The translations under genes were made by a program, and so were the position numbers. The notes beneath the pieces are model-generated. The model saw only the letters and a list, made by a program, of their open reading frames with translations, did not search any database and was not told the DNA's origin. Shown here piece by piece: positions 45,599-55,965 of a stretch of 64,000 nucleotides of DNA. This stretch comes from Leeia speluncae (GTDB lineage Bacteria > Pseudomonadota > Gammaproteobacteria > Burkholderiales > Leeiaceae): assembly GCF_020564625.1 (NCBI RefSeq), contig NZ_JAJBZT010000001.1:1-64000 (forward strand), read 5' to 3'. Every line of letters starts with the position of its first letter. The first letter of the stretch is position 1.

Positions 45599-46846
45599 AT
45601 GAGTTCTCAATCCCACATTACGGTTCCTGCTGGCGGCCAGAAAATTGTTCCTGGTCAACCAATTCCGAACAACCCAATTATCCCTTTCATCGAAGGTGAT
45701 GGTATCGGTGTAGATATCACCCCTGTGATGAAAAAAGTAGTGGATGCTGCGGTTGAAAAGGCTTACGGCGGCGAGAAGAAGATTCACTGGATGGAAGTAT
45801 TTGCCGGTGAAAAATCAACTCAGTTGTATGGCCCAGACGTTTGGCTACCTGCAGAAACCTTCCAAGCACTGAAAGATTATTCAGTGTCTATCAAAGGCCC
45901 AATGACTACCCCTGTGGGCGGTGGTATTCGTTCATTGAACGTTGCATTGCGCCAAGAGTTGGATCTTTACCAGTGCGTGCGTCCAGTTCGCTACTTCAAA
46001 GGTGTTCCATCACCATTGAAACAGCCAGAATTGACCGACATGGTTATCTTCCGTGAAAACACAGAAGACATCTACGCAGGTATCGAATGGCAAGCTGAAT
46101 CTGAGTCTGCAAAGAAAGTGATCGCTTTCTTGCAAAATGAAATGGGCGTGAAAAAAATCCGCTTCCCAGAAACTTCTGGTATCGGTATCAAGCCTGTTTC
46201 TCGCGAAGGTACAGAGCGTCTTGTTCGTGCAGCGATCCAATACGCGATTGAAAATGACCGTAAGAGCGTGACGATTGTTCACAAAGGCAACATCATGAAG
46301 TTCACCGAAGGTGGATTCCGTGACTGGGCTTACAACCTTGCAAAAACTGAGTTTGGCGCAGAGTTGATCGATGGCGGCCCATGGTGCAAATTCAAAAACC
46401 CAACAACTGGCCGCGAGATCATTGTGAAGGATGCAATTGCAGATGCATTCTTACAACAAATCTTGCTACGTCCAGCAGAGTACGATGTAGTGGCAACATT
46501 GAACCTAAACGGTGACTATGTTTCTGACGCGTTGGCTGCTCAAGTGGGTGGTATTGGTATTGCTCCAGGCGCAAACATTTCTGACTCTTACGCTGTATTT
46601 GAAGCTACTCACGGTACCGCACCGAAGTATGCTGGTCAGGACAAAGTTAACCCTGGTTCGTTGATTCTTTCTGCTGAAATGATGCTTCGCCATCTAGGCT
46701 GGAAAGAAGCTGCTGATCTAGTGATTAACAGTATGGAAGCGGCAATTGCTGATAAGCAAGTAACTTATGACTTTGCACGTCTAATGGACGGCGCAAACGA
46801 AGTAAGTTGCTCTGCGTTTGGCGATGCAATGATTGCACGTATGTAA
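45599..46846 (+). CDS. icd: NADP-dependent isocitrate dehydrogenase
   Basis: A 415-residue TCA-cycle enzyme making 2-oxoglutarate, CO2 and NADPH. The substrate motif [16 protein letters not shown] holds S112, equal to the serine that AceK phosphorylates in E. coli Icd. DGIGVDIT, the NENT-like ENTEDIYAG and the coenzyme-binding region near HGTAPKYAG are present. The RBS (GATGGAG) is modest. It is divergent from rluE across 281 bases and ends with a strong terminator; aceK is 3.2 kb away. Confidence 0.98.
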   Translation: MSSQSHITVPAGGQKIVPGQPIPNNPIIPFIEGDGIGVDITPVMKKVVDAAVEKAYGGEKKIHWMEVFAGEKSTQLYGPDVWLPAETFQALKDYSVSIKGPMTTPVGGGIRSLNVALRQELDLYQCVRPVRYFKGVPSPLKQPELTDMVIFRENTEDIYAGIEWQAESESAKKVIAFLQNEMGVKKIRFPETSGIGIKPVSREGTERLVRAAIQYAIENDRKSVTIVHKGNIMKFTEGGFRDWAYNLAKTEFGAELIDGGPWCKFKNPTTGREIIVKDAIADAFLQQILLRPAEYDVVATLNLNGDYVSDALAAQVGGIGIAPGANISDSYAVFEATHGTAPKYAGQDKVNPGSLILSAEMMLRHLGWKEAADLVINSMEAAIADKQVTYDFARLMDGANEVSCSAFGDAMIARM

Positions 46847-46861
46847 TCTATTGCCTTGTGC

Positions 46862-46893
46862 AAAAAAAGAGCCACCTTCGGGTGGCTTTTTTT
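46862..46893 (+). terminator. Terminator of icd
   Basis: GCCACC-TTCG-GGTGGC, a very stable UUCG tetraloop hairpin extended by A/T pairs and followed by a T run. Confidence 0.95.
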
Positions 46894-47024
46894 ATTGTTT
46901 AATTCGGCACGCACTGCTTCACTGGCTACACTGCTAGATTGTGAAGCGGGATAGGGTGGGAATGCATTAGCGTTCTGTTTTCGGCGCTAGGCAAGCATTG
47001 CTAATGCTTGTGATGCGTAGCAAT

Positions 47025-47051
47025 AAAAAAACCCGCTTTTCAGCGGGTTTT
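47025..47051 (-). terminator. Terminator of the cold-shock gene
   Basis: AAAACCCGCT pairs with AGCGGGTTTT; the loop is GAAA on the minus strand. The A run on the plus strand gives the U-tract for the minus-strand csp gene. Confidence 0.9.
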
Positions 47052-47073
47052 AGTCATCAAACTTTGTAATAAA

Positions 47074-47277
47074 TTACGCAGCTTGGATGTTTGCAGCTTG
47101 CTTGCCTTTAGGGCCAGTAGTTACGTCGAAACTAACTTTCTGACCTTCTTTCAAGGTTTTGAAGCCTTGCATATTGATCGCAGAGAAGTGCGCGAATAGA
47201 TCTTCGCCACCATCATCTGGAGTAATAAAGCCAAAACCTTTGGAATCGTTGAACCATTTAACGGTACCAGTTGCCAT
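47074..47277 (-). CDS. Cold-shock domain protein (CspA family)
   Basis: A 67-residue single cold-shock domain that binds single-stranded RNA/DNA. RNP1 is KGFGFI and RNP2 is DLFAHFSAI, with the opening [17 protein letters not shown] typical of CspA/CspE. It is a single-gene unit between a leader of about 125 bases and a terminator, so it may be cold-induced or constitutive. Confidence 0.95.
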   Translation of the reverse strand: MATGTVKWFNDSKGFGFITPDDGGEDLFAHFSAINMQGFKTLKEGQKVSFDVTTGPKGKQAANIQAA

Positions 47278-47741
47278 CTTAATGATGCTCCATCTTACAA
47301 ACTAATGTTACGGTGTTACAGACTATTATTGCCTGCGCTTACGGTTTGTGTTTCAAGGGCGCGACTGGCAAACCGGTACAACATCTCTTGAAAGCGCAAA
47401 CTAGTTCCTCATTAAGCGGTATTTCTTTTCTGAAGTCAAGTGCATAAATCGTACTATTTCAGGAAAAATGCATAAACTTGCAAAAAAACCTGTTTGAACT
47501 CACTTTTATTGATCAAAAACGACGAAAAAAAGTAGATTGTTAGTACGTTAATTTTTTATCTGTCATTTTTTGTGCAACACATCAAAATAGGGTAGGCAAC
47601 AACGAAGAAACGCGCTAAATTTAGATGGCGTGCAAAAAATATCTGCATGTAAATTGCGTAAGCAAATTGGATGATAGTTAGGCATATTAGGAAAATGCCT
47701 CCTATACTTAAATCAGCAAAGACTAATAAGAAAATTTAACC
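47278..47741. other. Divergent region csp / clpS with long csp leader
   Basis: A 464-base gap. The csp promoter candidate at 47411-47439 implies a 5' leader of about 125 nt, as is usual for cspA-type RNA thermosensors. Before clpS, TATACT at 47703-47708 is a plausible -10, and AGGCAT/ATGCCT (47680-47700) is a small inverted repeat there. No ORF or RNA gene was recognised. Confidence 0.45.
47411..47439 (-). promoter_or_regulatory. Predicted promoter of the cold-shock gene
   Basis: On the minus strand TTGACT (47434-47439), a 17-base spacer and CTTAAT (47411-47416). Transcription would begin near 47404, giving a leader of about 127 nt. Confidence 0.5.
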
Positions 47742-48050
47742 ATGAGCAGTAAATCCAAGGAACTACTTGAAACCAAAGATGACGTAACTAGAGCAGTGCC
47801 TCCGCCTTTTTGGAAAGTGGTATTGTTAAATGATGATTACACACCGATGGAATTTGTAGTTCAGGTGCTGCAGCATTTTTTTCATATGGACAGCGAACGC
47901 GCAACCCAAGTCATGTTGATGGTGCATCATCAAGGTAAGGGAATCTGTGGTACTTTTACCAAAGATATTGCGGAAACCAAAGTCCAGCAAGTTAGACAGT
48001 TTGCTAAAGAGCATCAGCATCCCCTGCAATGCGTGATGGAGGAAAATTAA
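47742..48050 (+). CDS. clpS: ClpS adaptor of ClpAP
   Basis: A 102-residue adaptor that binds N-degron substrates and hands them to ClpA. The core [20 protein letters not shown] and the [15 protein letters not shown] segment match the family; the disordered N-terminus is about 20 residues. It ends one base before the clpA start region, the standard clpS-clpA order. Confidence 0.97.
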   Translation: MSSKSKELLETKDDVTRAVPPPFWKVVLLNDDYTPMEFVVQVLQHFFHMDSERATQVMLMVHHQGKGICGTFTKDIAETKVQQVRQFAKEHQHPLQCVMEEN

Positions 48051-48051
48051 G

Positions 48052-50313
48052 ATGATCGCGCAAGATTTGGAAGTTACATTGCACATGGCCTTTGTAGAGG
48101 CTCGTCAGAAGCGTCATGAATATATTGGCGTGGAACATCTGTTACTGGCTCTACTAGATAATCCTGCGTCTCAGGAGGTGTTAAAAGCTTGCGCTGTGAA
48201 CATGGATGCTTTGCGTAAGCAGTTGACTGACTTTATTCAGGAAAACTCTCCAGTCGTTCCAGGAACAGATGAAATTGATACTCAGCCGACCCTAGGGTTC
48301 CAGCGAGTGATTCAGCGTGCCATTTTGCACGTGCAATCGTCTGGTAAAAAAGAGGTGACTGGTGCAAACGTGCTAGTTGCTATCTTTGGCGAAAAAGATT
48401 CTCACGCGGTCTATTACCTTCACCAGCAAGGGGTGACACGCCTTGATGTGGTGAACTTTATCTCTCATGGTATTAAAAAGACCGCAGATCAGTCTGCTCC
48501 AAAAGAGCAGCAAGAAAGTGAAGTGGAACAAGAGTCAGGTAGTGGCTCTGCGCTTGAAAACTATACGCTTAATCTAAACGAACGTGCGTTGACGGGCAAA
48601 ATTGATCCGCTCATTGGCCGCGATCATGAGCTTGAGCGTGTGGTTCAGATTCTATGTCGCCGCCGTAAGAATAACCCGCTGCTAGTAGGCGAGGCAGGTG
48701 TGGGTAAAACGGCTATCGCTGAAGGTCTGGCGCGTCGGATCGTGGAAGGTAACGTACCTGAAATTTTGGCAAACGCGACTATTTATTCGTTGGATATGGG
48801 CGCGCTGTTGGCCGGTACAAAATATCGTGGCGACTTCGAGCAGCGTTTGAAAGCTGTGCTGAAACAATTAATGGATAAACCGGACAATATCCTGTTTATT
48901 GATGAGATTCATACGCTAATTGGAGCGGGAGCTGCTTCTGGCGGTACGCTAGATGCAAGTAACTTGCTAAAACCAGCTTTGGGTAATGGTTCTCTAAAAT
49001 GTATTGGCGCAACTACCTTTACCGAATATCGTGGAGTATTCGAAAAAGACAATGCATTGTCTCGTCGCTTCCAAAAAGTGGATGTGAATGAGCCAACCAT
49101 TGAGCAGACAGTACAAATTCTTCGTGGTCTGAAGAGTCGGTTTGAAGAGCACCATGGTATCAAGTACTCACCATCAGCCCTTACCTCTGCCGCTGAACTA
49201 TCGGCGAAGTACATTAATGACCGTCATTTGCCAGATAAAGCGATTGATGTGATTGATGAGGCTGGTGCTGCTCAAAAAATTCTGCCGAAGTCTCGTCAGA
49301 AGAAAACGATCACAAAGCATGAAATCGAAGAGATCATTGCAAAGATTGCGCGTATTCCACCAAAAACCGTTTCTGCAGATGATCGTAATGCATTGAAAAC
49401 GCTAGATCGTGATCTGAAGAATGTGGTGTTTGGCCAAGATAAGGCCATTGAGGCGTTGGCTGGTGCGATTAAAATGGCGCGTTCTGGCTTGGGCAATCCG
49501 CAAAAGCCAATTGGTTCTTTCCTCTTCTCCGGCCCTACAGGGGTGGGTAAAACAGAGGTGGCGCGTCAATTGGCGTATACCCTTGGCATTGAGTTGATTC
49601 GCTTTGATATGTCTGAGTACATGGAGCGTCATGCGGTTAGCCGTTTAATCGGAGCACCTCCAGGTTATGTAGGATTTGAACAAGGTGGTTTATTAACCGA
49701 AGCCATTACAAAGCATCCATTTAGTGTGTTGCTATTAGATGAAATTGAAAAAGCACATCCAGATATTTATAACGTGCTATTGCAGGTGATGGATCATGGC
49801 ACGCTAACGGATAACAATGGTCGTAAAGCAGATTTCCGCAATGTCATTATTATCCTGACCACCAATACCGGTGCAGAAATATTGAATAAAGCGACCATTG
49901 GCTTTACTTCTACACGTGAAGTAGGGGATGAAATGGCAGAGATTAAACGCCAATTCACACCTGAGTTCCGTAACCGTCTGGATGCAATTATTTCGTTTAC
50001 AGCACTCAATGAAGAAATCATTCTGCGTGTGGTTGATAAGTTCTTGATGCAACTAGAAGCACAATTGCACGAGAAAAAAGTCGAGGCGCATTACACAGAT
50101 GCATTGCGTAAGTATCTAGCGAAGAAAGGCTTTGACCCATTAATGGGGGCAAGACCGATGTCTCGTTTGATTCAAGATACGATCCGCAAAGCATTGGCCG
50201 ATGAATTACTGTTTGGTCGATTGTCTGAAGGTGGGCATGTCACGATTGATGTAGTGGATGATCAAGTAACACTCAGTTTTGACGAAGTAGAAACGGCTGA
50301 TATTAGTCACTAA
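48052..50313 (+). CDS. clpA: ATP-dependent Clp protease ATPase subunit ClpA
   Basis: A 753-residue AAA+ unfoldase. The N-domain (about 1-145) is followed by D1 with [18 protein letters not shown] and D2 with [18 protein letters not shown]; an IGL/F-type loop for ClpP binding (ATIGFTS) is near residue 607. It works with ClpP (not in the window) and ClpS. The length matches E. coli ClpA (758), and it lacks the ClpB middle coiled coil. Confidence 0.98.
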   Translation: MIAQDLEVTLHMAFVEARQKRHEYIGVEHLLLALLDNPASQEVLKACAVNMDALRKQLTDFIQENSPVVPGTDEIDTQPTLGFQRVIQRAILHVQSSGKKEVTGANVLVAIFGEKDSHAVYYLHQQGVTRLDVVNFISHGIKKTADQSAPKEQQESEVEQESGSGSALENYTLNLNERALTGKIDPLIGRDHELERVVQILCRRRKNNPLLVGEAGVGKTAIAEGLARRIVEGNVPEILANATIYSLDMGALLAGTKYRGDFEQRLKAVLKQLMDKPDNILFIDEIHTLIGAGAASGGTLDASNLLKPALGNGSLKCIGATTFTEYRGVFEKDNALSRRFQKVDVNEPTIEQTVQILRGLKSRFEEHHGIKYSPSALTSAAELSAKYINDRHLPDKAIDVIDEAGAAQKILPKSRQKKTITKHEIEEIIAKIARIPPKTVSADDRNALKTLDRDLKNVVFGQDKAIEALAGAIKMARSGLGNPQKPIGSFLFSGPTGVGKTEVARQLAYTLGIELIRFDMSEYMERHAVSRLIGAPPGYVGFEQGGLLTEAITKHPFSVLLLDEIEKAHPDIYNVLLQVMDHGTLTDNNGRKADFRNVIIILTTNTGAEILNKATIGFTSTREVGDEMAEIKRQFTPEFRNRLDAIISFTALNEEIILRVVDKFLMQLEAQLHEKKVEAHYTDALRKYLAKKGFDPLMGARPMSRLIQDTIRKALADELLFGRLSEGGHVTIDVVDDQVTLSFDEVETADISH

Positions 50314-50327
50314 TTCAACTGTAAAGC

Positions 50328-50361
50328 AAAAAGCCCGGAAGCGTAACTTCCGGGCTTTTTT
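50328..50361. terminator. Bidirectional terminator clpA / clpB
   Basis: AAAAAGCCCGGAAG pairs with CTTCCGGGCTTTTT (14 bp, five-base loop) between the two convergent genes, with A and T runs on both sides. Confidence 0.95.
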
Positions 50362-50405
50362 GTTTTTATTTGCCAGCCACACGTGGGATGGCAGGCAAAT
50401 AATGG

Positions 50406-52991
50406 TTACGATGGTTTACGGAAAACAAGGTGATCATCAACACCAACATCGACAATGATCGTGTCTTTTGCCGCGAATTGACCTGCCAAAATTTGCTTTG
50501 CCAGTGGGTTTTCAATTTGCTGCTGAATGGCACGTTTAAGCGGTCTTGCACCATACACAGGGTCAAACCCGGCTTCACTAATTAAGGCAAGTGCTTCTGG
50601 AGTGAAGGCTAGCCCCATTTCCATGGCTGCTAAGCGTTTTTCCAATGATTGCATCTGAATCTTGGCAATATTTTGGATATGTTCTTTACCTAGTGAGTGG
50701 AAGACGACCACTTCATCGATCCGGTTAATGAATTCTGGGCGGAAGTGTAATTTCACTTCTCCCATCACCGCTTCTTTGACGCTTTGATAGTCTTCACCTG
50801 CCATTAGCTGAATGTGCTGAGAGCCAAGGTTCGAGGTCATCACTACCACGGTGTTTTTGAAGTCGACCGTTCTACCTTGCCCATCCGTTAAACGGCCATC
50901 ATCTAATACTTGCAACAGAATGTTGAACACATCTGGATGCGCTTTTTCCACCTCATCTAATAAGATCACGCTATAAGGCTTGCGACGAACCGCTTCCGTG
51001 AGTGTGCCGCCTTCTTCGTAGCCGACATATCCAGGAGGTGCGCCAACTAAACGAGAGACGCTGTGTTTCTCCATGAATTCACTCATGTCGATACGGATGA
51101 GGTGTTCTTGGCTGTCGAATAAAAACTCCGCCAGTGTTTTACATAACTCGGTTTTACCCACGCCAGTTGGTCCAAGGAACAAGAATGAGCCATATGGGCG
51201 GTTCGGGTCAGACAAACCAGAGCGTGAGCGACGAATCGCATCGGCCACAAGGGTGACTGCCTCATCTTGCCCCACCACACGCTGGTGTAGTTTATCTTCC
51301 ATGGCTAATAGTTTGTCTCGTTCACCTTGCATCATTTTAGCAACAGGGATGCCCGTTGCACGGCTAACCACTTCGGCAATTTCTTCCGCGCCGACTTGGG
51401 TGCGAACGAGTTGATTCTTTTTCTGTGTACCTTCAGCTGCTTCGGCCTGTTTAAGCTGCGCTTCTAGTTGTGGCAATTTTCCATATTGAATCTCACTCAT
51501 TTTCTGCCAGTCGCCTTTACGGCGTGCGGCATCCATTTCTGCCTTTGCTTTTTCGACTTCTTCTTTTACTGCTTGCGAACCAACTACTTGCGCTTTTTCT
51601 GCTTTCCAGATTTCTTCTAAGTCATTGTATTCACGTTGTAAGCGGGTGATTTCCTCTTCTATTAAGCCAAGACGCTTTTGAGAGGCTTCATCTTTCTCTT
51701 TTTTCACCGCTTCGCGTTCAATTTTTAGTTGAATCAAGCGACGATCTAATTTGTCCATTGATTCTGGTTTGGAATCAATTTCCATCTTGATACGGGCAGC
51801 AGCTTCATCAATCAGATCAATCGCTTTGTCTGGTAAGAAGCGATCAGTAATGTATCGATGAGATAACTCAGCGGCAGCGACAATGGCGGGATCGGTAATA
51901 TCGACACCATGGTGGATTTCATATTTTTCTTGCAGGCCGCGTAGAATTGCAATGGTATCTTCAACGCTTGGCTCAGAAACCAATACCTTCTGGAACCGTC
52001 TTTCTAGCGCGGCATCCTTTTCAATGTACTGGCGATACTCATCTAATGTGGTCGCGCCAATGCAATGTAGTTCTCCACGTGCTAGCGCTGGTTTTAGCAT
52101 GTTACCCGCATCCATTGCGCCTTCCGCTTTGCCTGCGCCTACCATTGTGTGAATTTCATCAATAAACAAGATGGTATTGCCTTCATCCTTGGCTAGATCA
52201 TTTAGCACAGATTTTAGGCGTTCTTCAAAGTCGCCACGGTATTTTGCTCCGGCCAATAATGCGGCAAGGTCTAAAACCAATAGTCGTTTAGATTTGAGTG
52301 ATTCTGGCACTTCCTCATTCACGATCCGCTGTGCCAAGCCTTCTACAATCGCGGTTTTACCGACGCCTGGTTCACCAATTAATACAGGATTATTCTTGGT
52401 GCGGCGTTGTAGTACCTGGATAGCTCTACGGATTTCATCATCTCGTCCAATCACAGGGTCTAGCTTGCCTTGGCGTGCACGTTCTGTCAGATCTAAAGTG
52501 TACTTTGCCAAAGCTTCGCGGTTTGATTCCGCATCTTGGCTATTGACTTGATCTGAACCGCGAATGGCTTCAATCGCCGCTTCAATAGCAGACTTTACGC
52601 CTCCATTGGATTTAAGCAGCTTTCCGGTTTCACCTTTGTCATCTAGCAAAGCAAGGATGAACATCTCGCTAGCGATAAATTGATCGCCACGCTTCATTGC
52701 CGCTTTATCCGTTAGGTTAAGCAAGTTGCCAAGGTCGCGAGACACGGTGATTTCGCCACCATTGCCTTCTACTGTTGGTAGACGCTCGATTGAGGAGGCC
52801 AATTCTCTTTGTAGCGCAGCGGTATTGACGCCAGCTTTTGCTAATAAGCCTTGAATGCCCGCTTCACGGTCTTGAAGCATGGCAAGTAATAAGTGTTGTG
52901 GTTCGATAAAACCGGCATCATTTGCCAAAGCCAAACTCTGTGCGTCTGCAAATGCTTGTTGAAATTTAGTTGTTAGTTTGTCAAAGCGCAT
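50406..52991 (-). CDS. clpB: Disaggregase ClpB (Hsp100)
   Basis: An 861-residue AAA+ disaggregase acting with DnaK/DnaJ/GrpE. The N-domain is followed by D1 ([18 protein letters not shown]), the ClpB-specific middle coiled coil (about 405-520, with [20 protein letters not shown]) and D2 ([19 protein letters not shown]). There is no ClpP-binding loop. The RBS AAGGAG precedes the ATG. A sigma-32-like promoter lies about 60-90 bases upstream. Confidence 0.98.
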   Translation of the reverse strand: MRFDKLTTKFQQAFADAQSLALANDAGFIEPQHLLLAMLQDREAGIQGLLAKAGVNTAALQRELASSIERLPTVEGNGGEITVSRDLGNLLNLTDKAAMKRGDQFIASEMFILALLDDKGETGKLLKSNGGVKSAIEAAIEAIRGSDQVNSQDAESNREALAKYTLDLTERARQGKLDPVIGRDDEIRRAIQVLQRRTKNNPVLIGEPGVGKTAIVEGLAQRIVNEEVPESLKSKRLLVLDLAALLAGAKYRGDFEERLKSVLNDLAKDEGNTILFIDEIHTMVGAGKAEGAMDAGNMLKPALARGELHCIGATTLDEYRQYIEKDAALERRFQKVLVSEPSVEDTIAILRGLQEKYEIHHGVDITDPAIVAAAELSHRYITDRFLPDKAIDLIDEAAARIKMEIDSKPESMDKLDRRLIQLKIEREAVKKEKDEASQKRLGLIEEEITRLQREYNDLEEIWKAEKAQVVGSQAVKEEVEKAKAEMDAARRKGDWQKMSEIQYGKLPQLEAQLKQAEAAEGTQKKNQLVRTQVGAEEIAEVVSRATGIPVAKMMQGERDKLLAMEDKLHQRVVGQDEAVTLVADAIRRSRSGLSDPNRPYGSFLFLGPTGVGKTELCKTLAEFLFDSQEHLIRIDMSEFMEKHSVSRLVGAPPGYVGYEEGGTLTEAVRRKPYSVILLDEVEKAHPDVFNILLQVLDDGRLTDGQGRTVDFKNTVVVMTSNLGSQHIQLMAGEDYQSVKEAVMGEVKLHFRPEFINRIDEVVVFHSLGKEHIQNIAKIQMQSLEKRLAAMEMGLAFTPEALALISEAGFDPVYGARPLKRAIQQQIENPLAKQILAGQFAAKDTIIVDVGVDDHLVFRKPS

Positions 52992-53051
52992 GGTTCATAC
53001 TCCTTGTTAATCTCTTTGAATTACATATCGGGATGTACCAAAGAATTTTCA

Positions 53052-53077
53052 ACAGGGGGAAGTTGACTATTCTCAAA
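53052..53077 (-). promoter_or_regulatory. Possible sigma-32 promoter of clpB
   Basis: On the minus strand TTTGAGA (53071-53077), an 11-base spacer and CCCCCTGT (53052-53059). The -10 is one change from CCCCATNT; the -35 is weaker (5 of 7). clpB is a classic heat-shock gene, which supports it. Confidence 0.5.
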
Positions 53078-53154
53078 AGTTCTTCAAAGAAGCTTCCTAA
53101 ACGGGATGAACATCGGTTGTGATAAAATAGCTGCAACTATATGGATGTACTCGA

Positions 53155-53976
53155 ATGACCCAAATACCCGAAATTAAGCCGCAGCAATCGATTGAGCTAC
53201 TAAAAGCGCTACATATCTTAACGCGTGACGGAAAGCTTAATCAGGACACCCGTCGAAAGTTAAAGCAGGTTTATCACCTGTATCAATTCATTGAGCCGCT
53301 CATGGCGGATGTGCTCAACGAACGGCAAACGGTTGTGTTGGCAGATCATGGGGCAGGGAAGTCTTACCTTGGGTTTATTCTTTATGATTTATTTCTAAAA
53401 GATAAACCGCTTGGCCATGTGTACGGCATTGAGACTCGCCCAGAGCTGGTTGAGCGTTCTGTGGAGTTGGCAAACCGACTTGGGTTTGATCGCATGGGGT
53501 TCTTGAACTTATCGGTTGAAGAGTCGATTACTTCTACAGATTTACCTGCTCAAGTCGACATTATCACCGCCTTACATGCATGTAATACGGCGACGGATGA
53601 TGCCATTCGCTTTGCATTGGCGAAAGAGGCGAAATACATTGTGTTAGTACCTTGTTGCCAGGCAGAGATGGCAGGAGTATTAAGACAGAAGAAAAATGAG
53701 ACCTTTGGTAAAACACCGCTTTCTGAAATTTGGCGCCACCCGATTCACACCAGAGAATTTGGTAGCCATTTGACCAATGTTTTACGTTGTTTGTTACTAG
53801 AGTCAAAAGGCTATCAGGTAACGGTAACCGAGCTGGTTGGCTGGGAGCATTCAATGAAAAATGAATTAATCATCGCTAAAAAAACCAACAGCGGTAAAGC
53901 CAGTGCCAGACAAAGGCAAGAAGCGATCATTGAAGAAATGAACCTAGGTGAACTTCGAGATAGGTTTATTTACTAA
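53155..53976 (+). CDS. Class I SAM-dependent methyltransferase
   Basis: A 273-residue protein with a Rossmann methyltransferase core: motif I VVLADHGAGKSYLG (about 62-75), the ribose-binding YGIETRPELVERS, and VDIITALHACNTATDDAI, a motif typical of Methyltransf_32-type proteins. VPCCQAE follows. The substrate is unknown. It lies divergent from clpB, upstream of the [2Fe-2S] protein gene and nadC, with short gaps that suggest an operon. Confidence 0.85.
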   Translation: MTQIPEIKPQQSIELLKALHILTRDGKLNQDTRRKLKQVYHLYQFIEPLMADVLNERQTVVLADHGAGKSYLGFILYDLFLKDKPLGHVYGIETRPELVERSVELANRLGFDRMGFLNLSVEESITSTDLPAQVDIITALHACNTATDDAIRFALAKEAKYIVLVPCCQAEMAGVLRQKKNETFGKTPLSEIWRHPIHTREFGSHLTNVLRCLLLESKGYQVTVTELVGWEHSMKNELIIAKKTNSGKASARQRQEAIIEEMNLGELRDRFIY

Positions 53977-53989
53977 GCCGAGTAGCAAA

Positions 53990-54277
53990 ATGAATAAAAC
54001 GGTGACCTTGCTCGTCTGTGTGAATCAGCGCCTAACAGACCAAAAACCTAGCTGTGGAGCGAGCGGAAGTAAAGCGCTTTTGGCTGCACTCAAACCTTTG
54101 GTGAAAGAACATGGTTTGAATGTTGGACCGATCTCTTGCTTAGGCTTATGTGAGAAAGGACCCAATGTCAGGTTGGTGCCTGCTGGCCCCGTTTTTCATC
54201 ATGTTACTCCAGAAAAATTAAATGCCTTAGTTGTAAAGGCTGTTGAATTTAAAGAAAACTTAGAAAAGCCAGACTAA
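53990..54277 (+). CDS. [2Fe-2S] thioredoxin-like ferredoxin domain protein
   Basis: A 95-residue protein from the ATG at 53990; the frame runs from 53948, but the family begins at MNKTVTLLVC. The four cysteines C10, C22, C50 and C54 (C-x11-C-x27-C-x3-C) match the thioredoxin-like [2Fe-2S] ferredoxin fold. It might act in electron transfer or metal sensing. It sits between a methyltransferase gene and nadC; NadC is not an Fe-S enzyme, so the reason for the linkage is unknown. Confidence 0.85.
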   Translation: MNKTVTLLVCVNQRLTDQKPSCGASGSKALLAALKPLVKEHGLNVGPISCLGLCEKGPNVRLVPAGPVFHHVTPEKLNALVVKAVEFKENLEKPD

Positions 54278-54309
54278 GTTGTATTGCGTAGCTAAAGGAC
54301 ACTGAATTC

Positions 54310-55155
54310 ATGAGTTATCACCTCCCCCCATTGCATCTGATTGCCGTCCAGGTTGGTCTAGCGCTAGCTGAGGATATTGGTCAAGCGGATTGGACTGCGA
54401 TGCTTATTCCAGAAGGGCGTCAAGGGGTTGCCTCCGTGATTGTTCGTGAAGAGGCGGTGATTTGTGGTCAAGTATGGTTTGATGCCTGCTGCCAACAGGT
54501 TGATCCTGAAATTTCGGTTAAGTGGTGTGTGGCAGAGGGTGAAAAGGTTGCCCCTGAAACCTTAATTTGTGAATTAACGGGGCCTGCAAGATCATTACTA
54601 ACTGCAGAGAGAAGTGCGCTTAACTTCCTGCAAACTTTATCGGGCGTAGCGACAGAGGTCCGTCGATATGCAGATTTGGTTGCCCATTTGCCTGTGAAGG
54701 TGATGGATACGCGTAAAACACTCCCTGGTTTGCGTTTGGCGCAGAAATATGCCGTAAGAGTTGGTGGCGGAGTCAATCAACGTGTCGGTTTGTACGATGG
54801 TATTTTGATTAAAGAAAATCACATTATGGCCGCTGGCTCAATTGCTGCTGCAGTGAAGGCCGCCCAAGAGTTAAATGCAGGTGTATCGATTCAAGTGGAA
54901 GTCGAAACCCTTGATGAATTAAACGAAGCCTTAGCGGCTGGCGTGAAGTTAATCTTGTTGGATAACATGACGCTAGAGCAGATGAAAGAGGCTGTTCGTG
55001 TAACAAACGGACGTGCCCAATTAGAAGCATCTGGTAATGCAACGATCGATAAACTAGTGAGGTTAGCCGAAACCGGTGTGGATCGTATCTCTATTGGTGC
55101 ATTAACCAAACACGTACGCGCAACCGATTTCTCGATGAGATTTCAGTCCAAGTAA
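54310..55155 (+). CDS. nadC: Quinolinate phosphoribosyltransferase NadC
   Basis: A 281-residue enzyme converting quinolinate and PRPP to nicotinate mononucleotide in NAD synthesis. The motifs EDIGQADWTAM, ERSALNFLQTLSGVAT, DTRKTLPGLRLAQKYAV and ILLDNMTLEQMKEAV are characteristic. It is the last gene of the 53.2-55.2 kb run. nadA and nadB are not in the window. Confidence 0.97.
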   Translation: MSYHLPPLHLIAVQVGLALAEDIGQADWTAMLIPEGRQGVASVIVREEAVICGQVWFDACCQQVDPEISVKWCVAEGEKVAPETLICELTGPARSLLTAERSALNFLQTLSGVATEVRRYADLVAHLPVKVMDTRKTLPGLRLAQKYAVRVGGGVNQRVGLYDGILIKENHIMAAGSIAAAVKAAQELNAGVSIQVEVETLDELNEALAAGVKLILLDNMTLEQMKEAVRVTNGRAQLEASGNATIDKLVRLAETGVDRISIGALTKHVRATDFSMRFQSK

Positions 55156-55182
55156 TCTATTGCACGTTAAATCGTGAATACA

Positions 55183-55209
55183 AAAAAGCCAGCTAGAAGC
55201 TGGCTTTTT
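55183..55209. terminator. Bidirectional terminator nadC / slyD
   Basis: AAAAAGCCAGCT pairs with AGCTGGCTTTTT around a three-base loop, with A and T runs suiting both convergent genes. Confidence 0.93.
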
Positions 55210-55237
55210 CTTAGACCAAAGAGGCTAGTTAGGCATC

Positions 55238-55720
55238 TTAGTGATGATGGTCGTGGTTAGGGTCGTGTGCGTGACCGTGCTCTAACTCATCTTTCGTTGC
55301 ATCACGAACTTCAACCACTTTTGCTTTGAAGCGTAGTGTTTTGCCTGCTAGTGGATGGTTGCCATCAAGCACAACTTGTTTGTTTTCGATAGAAACAACA
55401 GTGAAAACCATTAGTTCGCCGGTTTCATCATCGTCAGCTTCAAACATCATGCCAACTTCGATATCTTCTGGGAACAAGTCAGCTGGTTCGCGACGGATCA
55501 AGGTCTCGTCGTATTCACCAAATGCGAATTCTGGCACCATGGTCACGTCAATATCGTCACCAACGGTTTTGCCGTGAAGGGCTTCTTCTACTTGAGGGAA
55601 AATGCCATCATAACCACCGTGTAGATAAACCATCGGTGTTTCGCTAGCATCTAGTAACTCATCTTGTGCGTCAAACATTTCATAGCTCAGAGAAACGACG
55701 CTGTCTTTTTTGATCTGCAT
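55238..55720 (-). CDS. slyD: FKBP-type peptidyl-prolyl isomerase SlyD
   Basis: A 160-residue FKBP protein with an inserted-in-flap (IF) chaperone domain. The opening KKDSVVSLSYEMFDAQDELL, MVYLHGGYDGIFPQVEEAL and PLAGKTLRFKAKVVEVRDAT match SlyD. The His-rich tail (HGHAHDPNHDHHH) is the nickel-binding tail known in SlyD, here short. It aids protein folding and Ni delivery. No hyp or urease gene is near. Confidence 0.95.
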   Translation of the reverse strand: MQIKKDSVVSLSYEMFDAQDELLDASETPMVYLHGGYDGIFPQVEEALHGKTVGDDIDVTMVPEFAFGEYDETLIRREPADLFPEDIEVGMMFEADDDETGELMVFTVVSIENKQVVLDGNHPLAGKTLRFKAKVVEVRDATKDELEHGHAHDPNHDHHH

Positions 55721-55965
55721 TCCAAATCCTTAATAACGGTTTTGATGGAGAAAGTCTCCTCAACAACTTGAATCGCAAACCGTGTTCGTCCGGAAGTGCA
55801 GCGTAGTAAAGACCTAAACATCTGGCTTTGCCGTCGAACGGAGTCAATTCAAATAAGATGGTACACATTACACTTTAACATGTGATGACAAAATGTAGGC
55901 AAACCAACTGCCGCTATTTTAGCCTAAATCAAGCGGTTTTCTCCTCAAAAATATATAATTGATGC

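Noticed and set aside
46992-47010. CAAGCATT/AATGCTTG hairpin between icd and csp
   Set aside because: A short stem without a T-run, near two better terminators; no clear role.
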